From assembly GCA_903772945.1 (NCBI GenBank), contig CAICTM010000019.1, forward strand, positions 47,501 to 111,500: a DNA stretch of 64,000 nucleotides, given 5' to 3'. This document shows positions 62,801 to 64,000 of this stretch, one piece after another; the first letter of the stretch is position 1, and every line of letters begins with the position of its first letter. This DNA is from Seminavis robusta. Taxonomy: Eukaryota > Bacillariophyta > Bacillariophyceae > Naviculales > Naviculaceae. Under the pieces are notes generated by a model. That model was not told the DNA's origin, ran no database searches, and saw only the letters and a program-made list of their open reading frames with translations. Both the position numbers and the translations under genes were made by a program.

Positions 62801-64000
62801 CACCGTTGCAAGTATCGCATGCACCGATCTGTCTGGCAAGTGCCACAATCCCTGCTTTGCTCTCCTCGTCGAGAGTGAAGCCACGTCTGTACAACGTCTC
62901 CCCGGGCTCTGGGTCGAGAAGAACTTCGTAGGGTGAATTGTTGCACACCTCAACATCAAGAAGGCAGTGAAGGCTGTGCAGATTGGGCTCCTCCAGCGGT
63001 TTGGTAGTGTTGTTGTCCAGGAAGTACCCAAGAGAGATGCAATAGTTGTCGACAACAAATCCTTCAATATTGACAACTTGCCCGATCTCCCACTCTGATT
63101 CTTCACAACCCGGCGCCGTACCTGAAGAGAAGTCCAGATTGAATGAACCTCGATAGATATGGGAATTCAGGTTGTTGTCGGATCCCGCTGCCATCAAAAA
63201 TATATTGTCCCCGCTGGGATTGATTGACAGAGAACTGTTGGCAAGGCCAGCGAGCGGAAGTTCAAAAGACATTACTGTGTGTGTTTCATTCTGGATGATA
63301 CTGCCCTGATTTATAGTTGGTTGTGGCGACATCAACATGACTGCAGTGCCGGGAACCTTGGAAAGCAGGTCATAGAAACCTGGGTTGGTGGAAGACACCG
63401 GCTGTGACGGCACTCCGATGATGGCGATGGACCCTATCATCGCGCCAGTTTCGGATATTCCCAAGGCAACCCATCCTAGGCCTTCATAGACCACGTTGCC
63501 CATGAGCACTCCATTGTCGTTGTCGAGCGTATATTGAAAAACCAATGGTTGACTGTCCAACTGGTAACTTCCAACACTCGTACTCTCCTGTTGGCATTCG
63601 CCTTCTCCTCCGCCTTCGCCTTCGATCTCTACCACGTCTACTTCCTCTAGAACACCACTGCATACACCGAAGTCCACTTCAAACGAGTCACGGAACTGGT
63701 GATATGCGAAGTCGTTGGTGGCTCCTGCTGCAAGCAAGAATTTGTTGACGCCGGCTGGATTGATCGACAAACCTGGTATAAGAGCGTTCTCAATAGGTAT
63801 TTCAAATGGCATGACTGTATGCGTTCCATTCTGCACAATCGTTCCAATCGTAGCATTGTCCCCTGGATTGAGAAGAAAGATGTTGGATAAGTCTTTGCTG
63901 CCTAAGCTGTAGATCCCAGGGTTAAGGGTGCTCAGGGGCTGTACTGGTACCCCAACGACAGCGTGAGACCCAATCATGGCGCCAGTTGGAGACACTGCGA
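59856..64000 (-). CDS. DOMON / Cys-rich duplicate / cytochrome b561 protein (5' partial)
   Basis: The visible exons are 61537 to beyond the window end and 59856-61458, so the N-terminus is missing. In order they encode: the end of one DOMON domain, a second DOMON (WVALGISETGAMIGS), two tandem copies of a roughly 130-residue Cys/His domain (EGFVVDNYCISLG ... HSLHCLLDVEVC ... GACDTCNGEG, and EGFVMDGYCIALG ... HTVHCLIDVDVC ... GVCRNCTGGG), a third DOMON (WVAFAVSPTGSMVGS), and a b561 module. The b561 module starts AHGIMAALAW-GLLAPLAIG and carries further heme-ligand candidate His residues in EIHRGLN, SVHRPIG and YVHRISG. A cytosolic tail of about 350 residues is extremely Asp/Glu/Lys/Ser-rich and contains KSTRKSTRKSTRKS. 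DOMON-b561 proteins carry electrons across membranes from ascorbate-type donors. A GC-AG intron interrupts the first b561 helix. Confidence 0.88.
61459..61536 (-). other. GC-AG intron in the DOMON-b561 gene
   Basis: Exon GCATG is followed by GCAAGT (61536 onward), the usual consensus of GC donors, and the intron ends TTACAG at 61459. Its phase is 2. Only this choice, not any nearby GT, rebuilds HGIMAALAWGLLAPLAIG, the conserved b561 helix. Confidence 0.8.

Noticed and set aside
1-64000. tRNA, rRNA, CRISPR arrays and bacterial-type operon signals
   Set aside because: By eye I found no convincing tRNA B-box with cloverleaf context and no rRNA. The repeats present lack CRISPR spacer structure, and the gene organisation is eukaryotic.

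Overview
This window is nuclear DNA of a photosynthetic stramenopile, most likely a raphid pennate diatom (Seminavis/Nitzschia-like). This is inferred from short GT-AG introns, a plastid precursor with a signal peptide followed by a GSG|FTP cleavage motif (ASAFAP-like), a stramenopile-style myosin, secreted and membrane proteins of diatom type, and gene-poor spacers full of CTAG and GGTACC palindromes. Genes lie on both strands without operon structure. Many start at an ATG inside a longer open frame, and I chose starts accordingly.

Layout. 0.5-8.8 kb: a family 3 beta-glucosidase-like hydrolase, an alpha/beta-hydrolase lipase with one intron, a decayed lysine-rich ORF between two copies of an old direct repeat, and a diatom-type protein of unknown function. 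10.4-16.1 kb: an unknown conserved-looking protein and a two-exon unconventional myosin. 17-28.4 kb: two neighbouring minus-strand genes for large low-complexity proteins that share a roughly 45-residue helical module. One carries eight 387-bp tandem units, and its middle is broken by many one-base indels. The other carries about ten copies of a 29-residue P-M-S-V-F-S-x-K-x-S-G motif. 28.9-31 kb: satellite-like tandem DNA, including a two-type alternating ~150-bp repeat. 32.2-37.0 kb: THO complex subunit 2 (three exons). 38-43.7 kb: a three-exon seven-helix membrane protein with a signal peptide, a sulfotransferase and a multi-pass membrane protein. 44.1-44.7 kb: a 605-bp MITE with TAA target-site duplication. 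44.8-46.1 kb: a truncated hemoglobin fused to an unknown domain. 47.7-51.5 kb: a STAND-type ATPase with helical repeats. 52.6-55.1 kb: a DHHC palmitoyltransferase and a linker-histone/FKBP fusion. 57.3-59.5 kb: a second truncated hemoglobin and a plastid PDZ-ferredoxin. 59.9-64 kb: a DOMON/Cys-rich/cytochrome b561 protein running off the window.

The genes do not form an obvious pathway. Recurrent themes are redox and heme proteins (two hemoglobins, a ferredoxin, a b561), chromatin and mRNA export (H15-FKBP, THOC2), and lineage-specific repeat proteins. The pair at 17-28.4 kb is the best candidate for something undescribed: both proteins have N-terminal targeting-like sequences, share a helical module, and one carries an evenly spaced sticker-like motif array of the sort seen in phase-separating linker or cell-wall scaffold proteins. 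That function is inference only.
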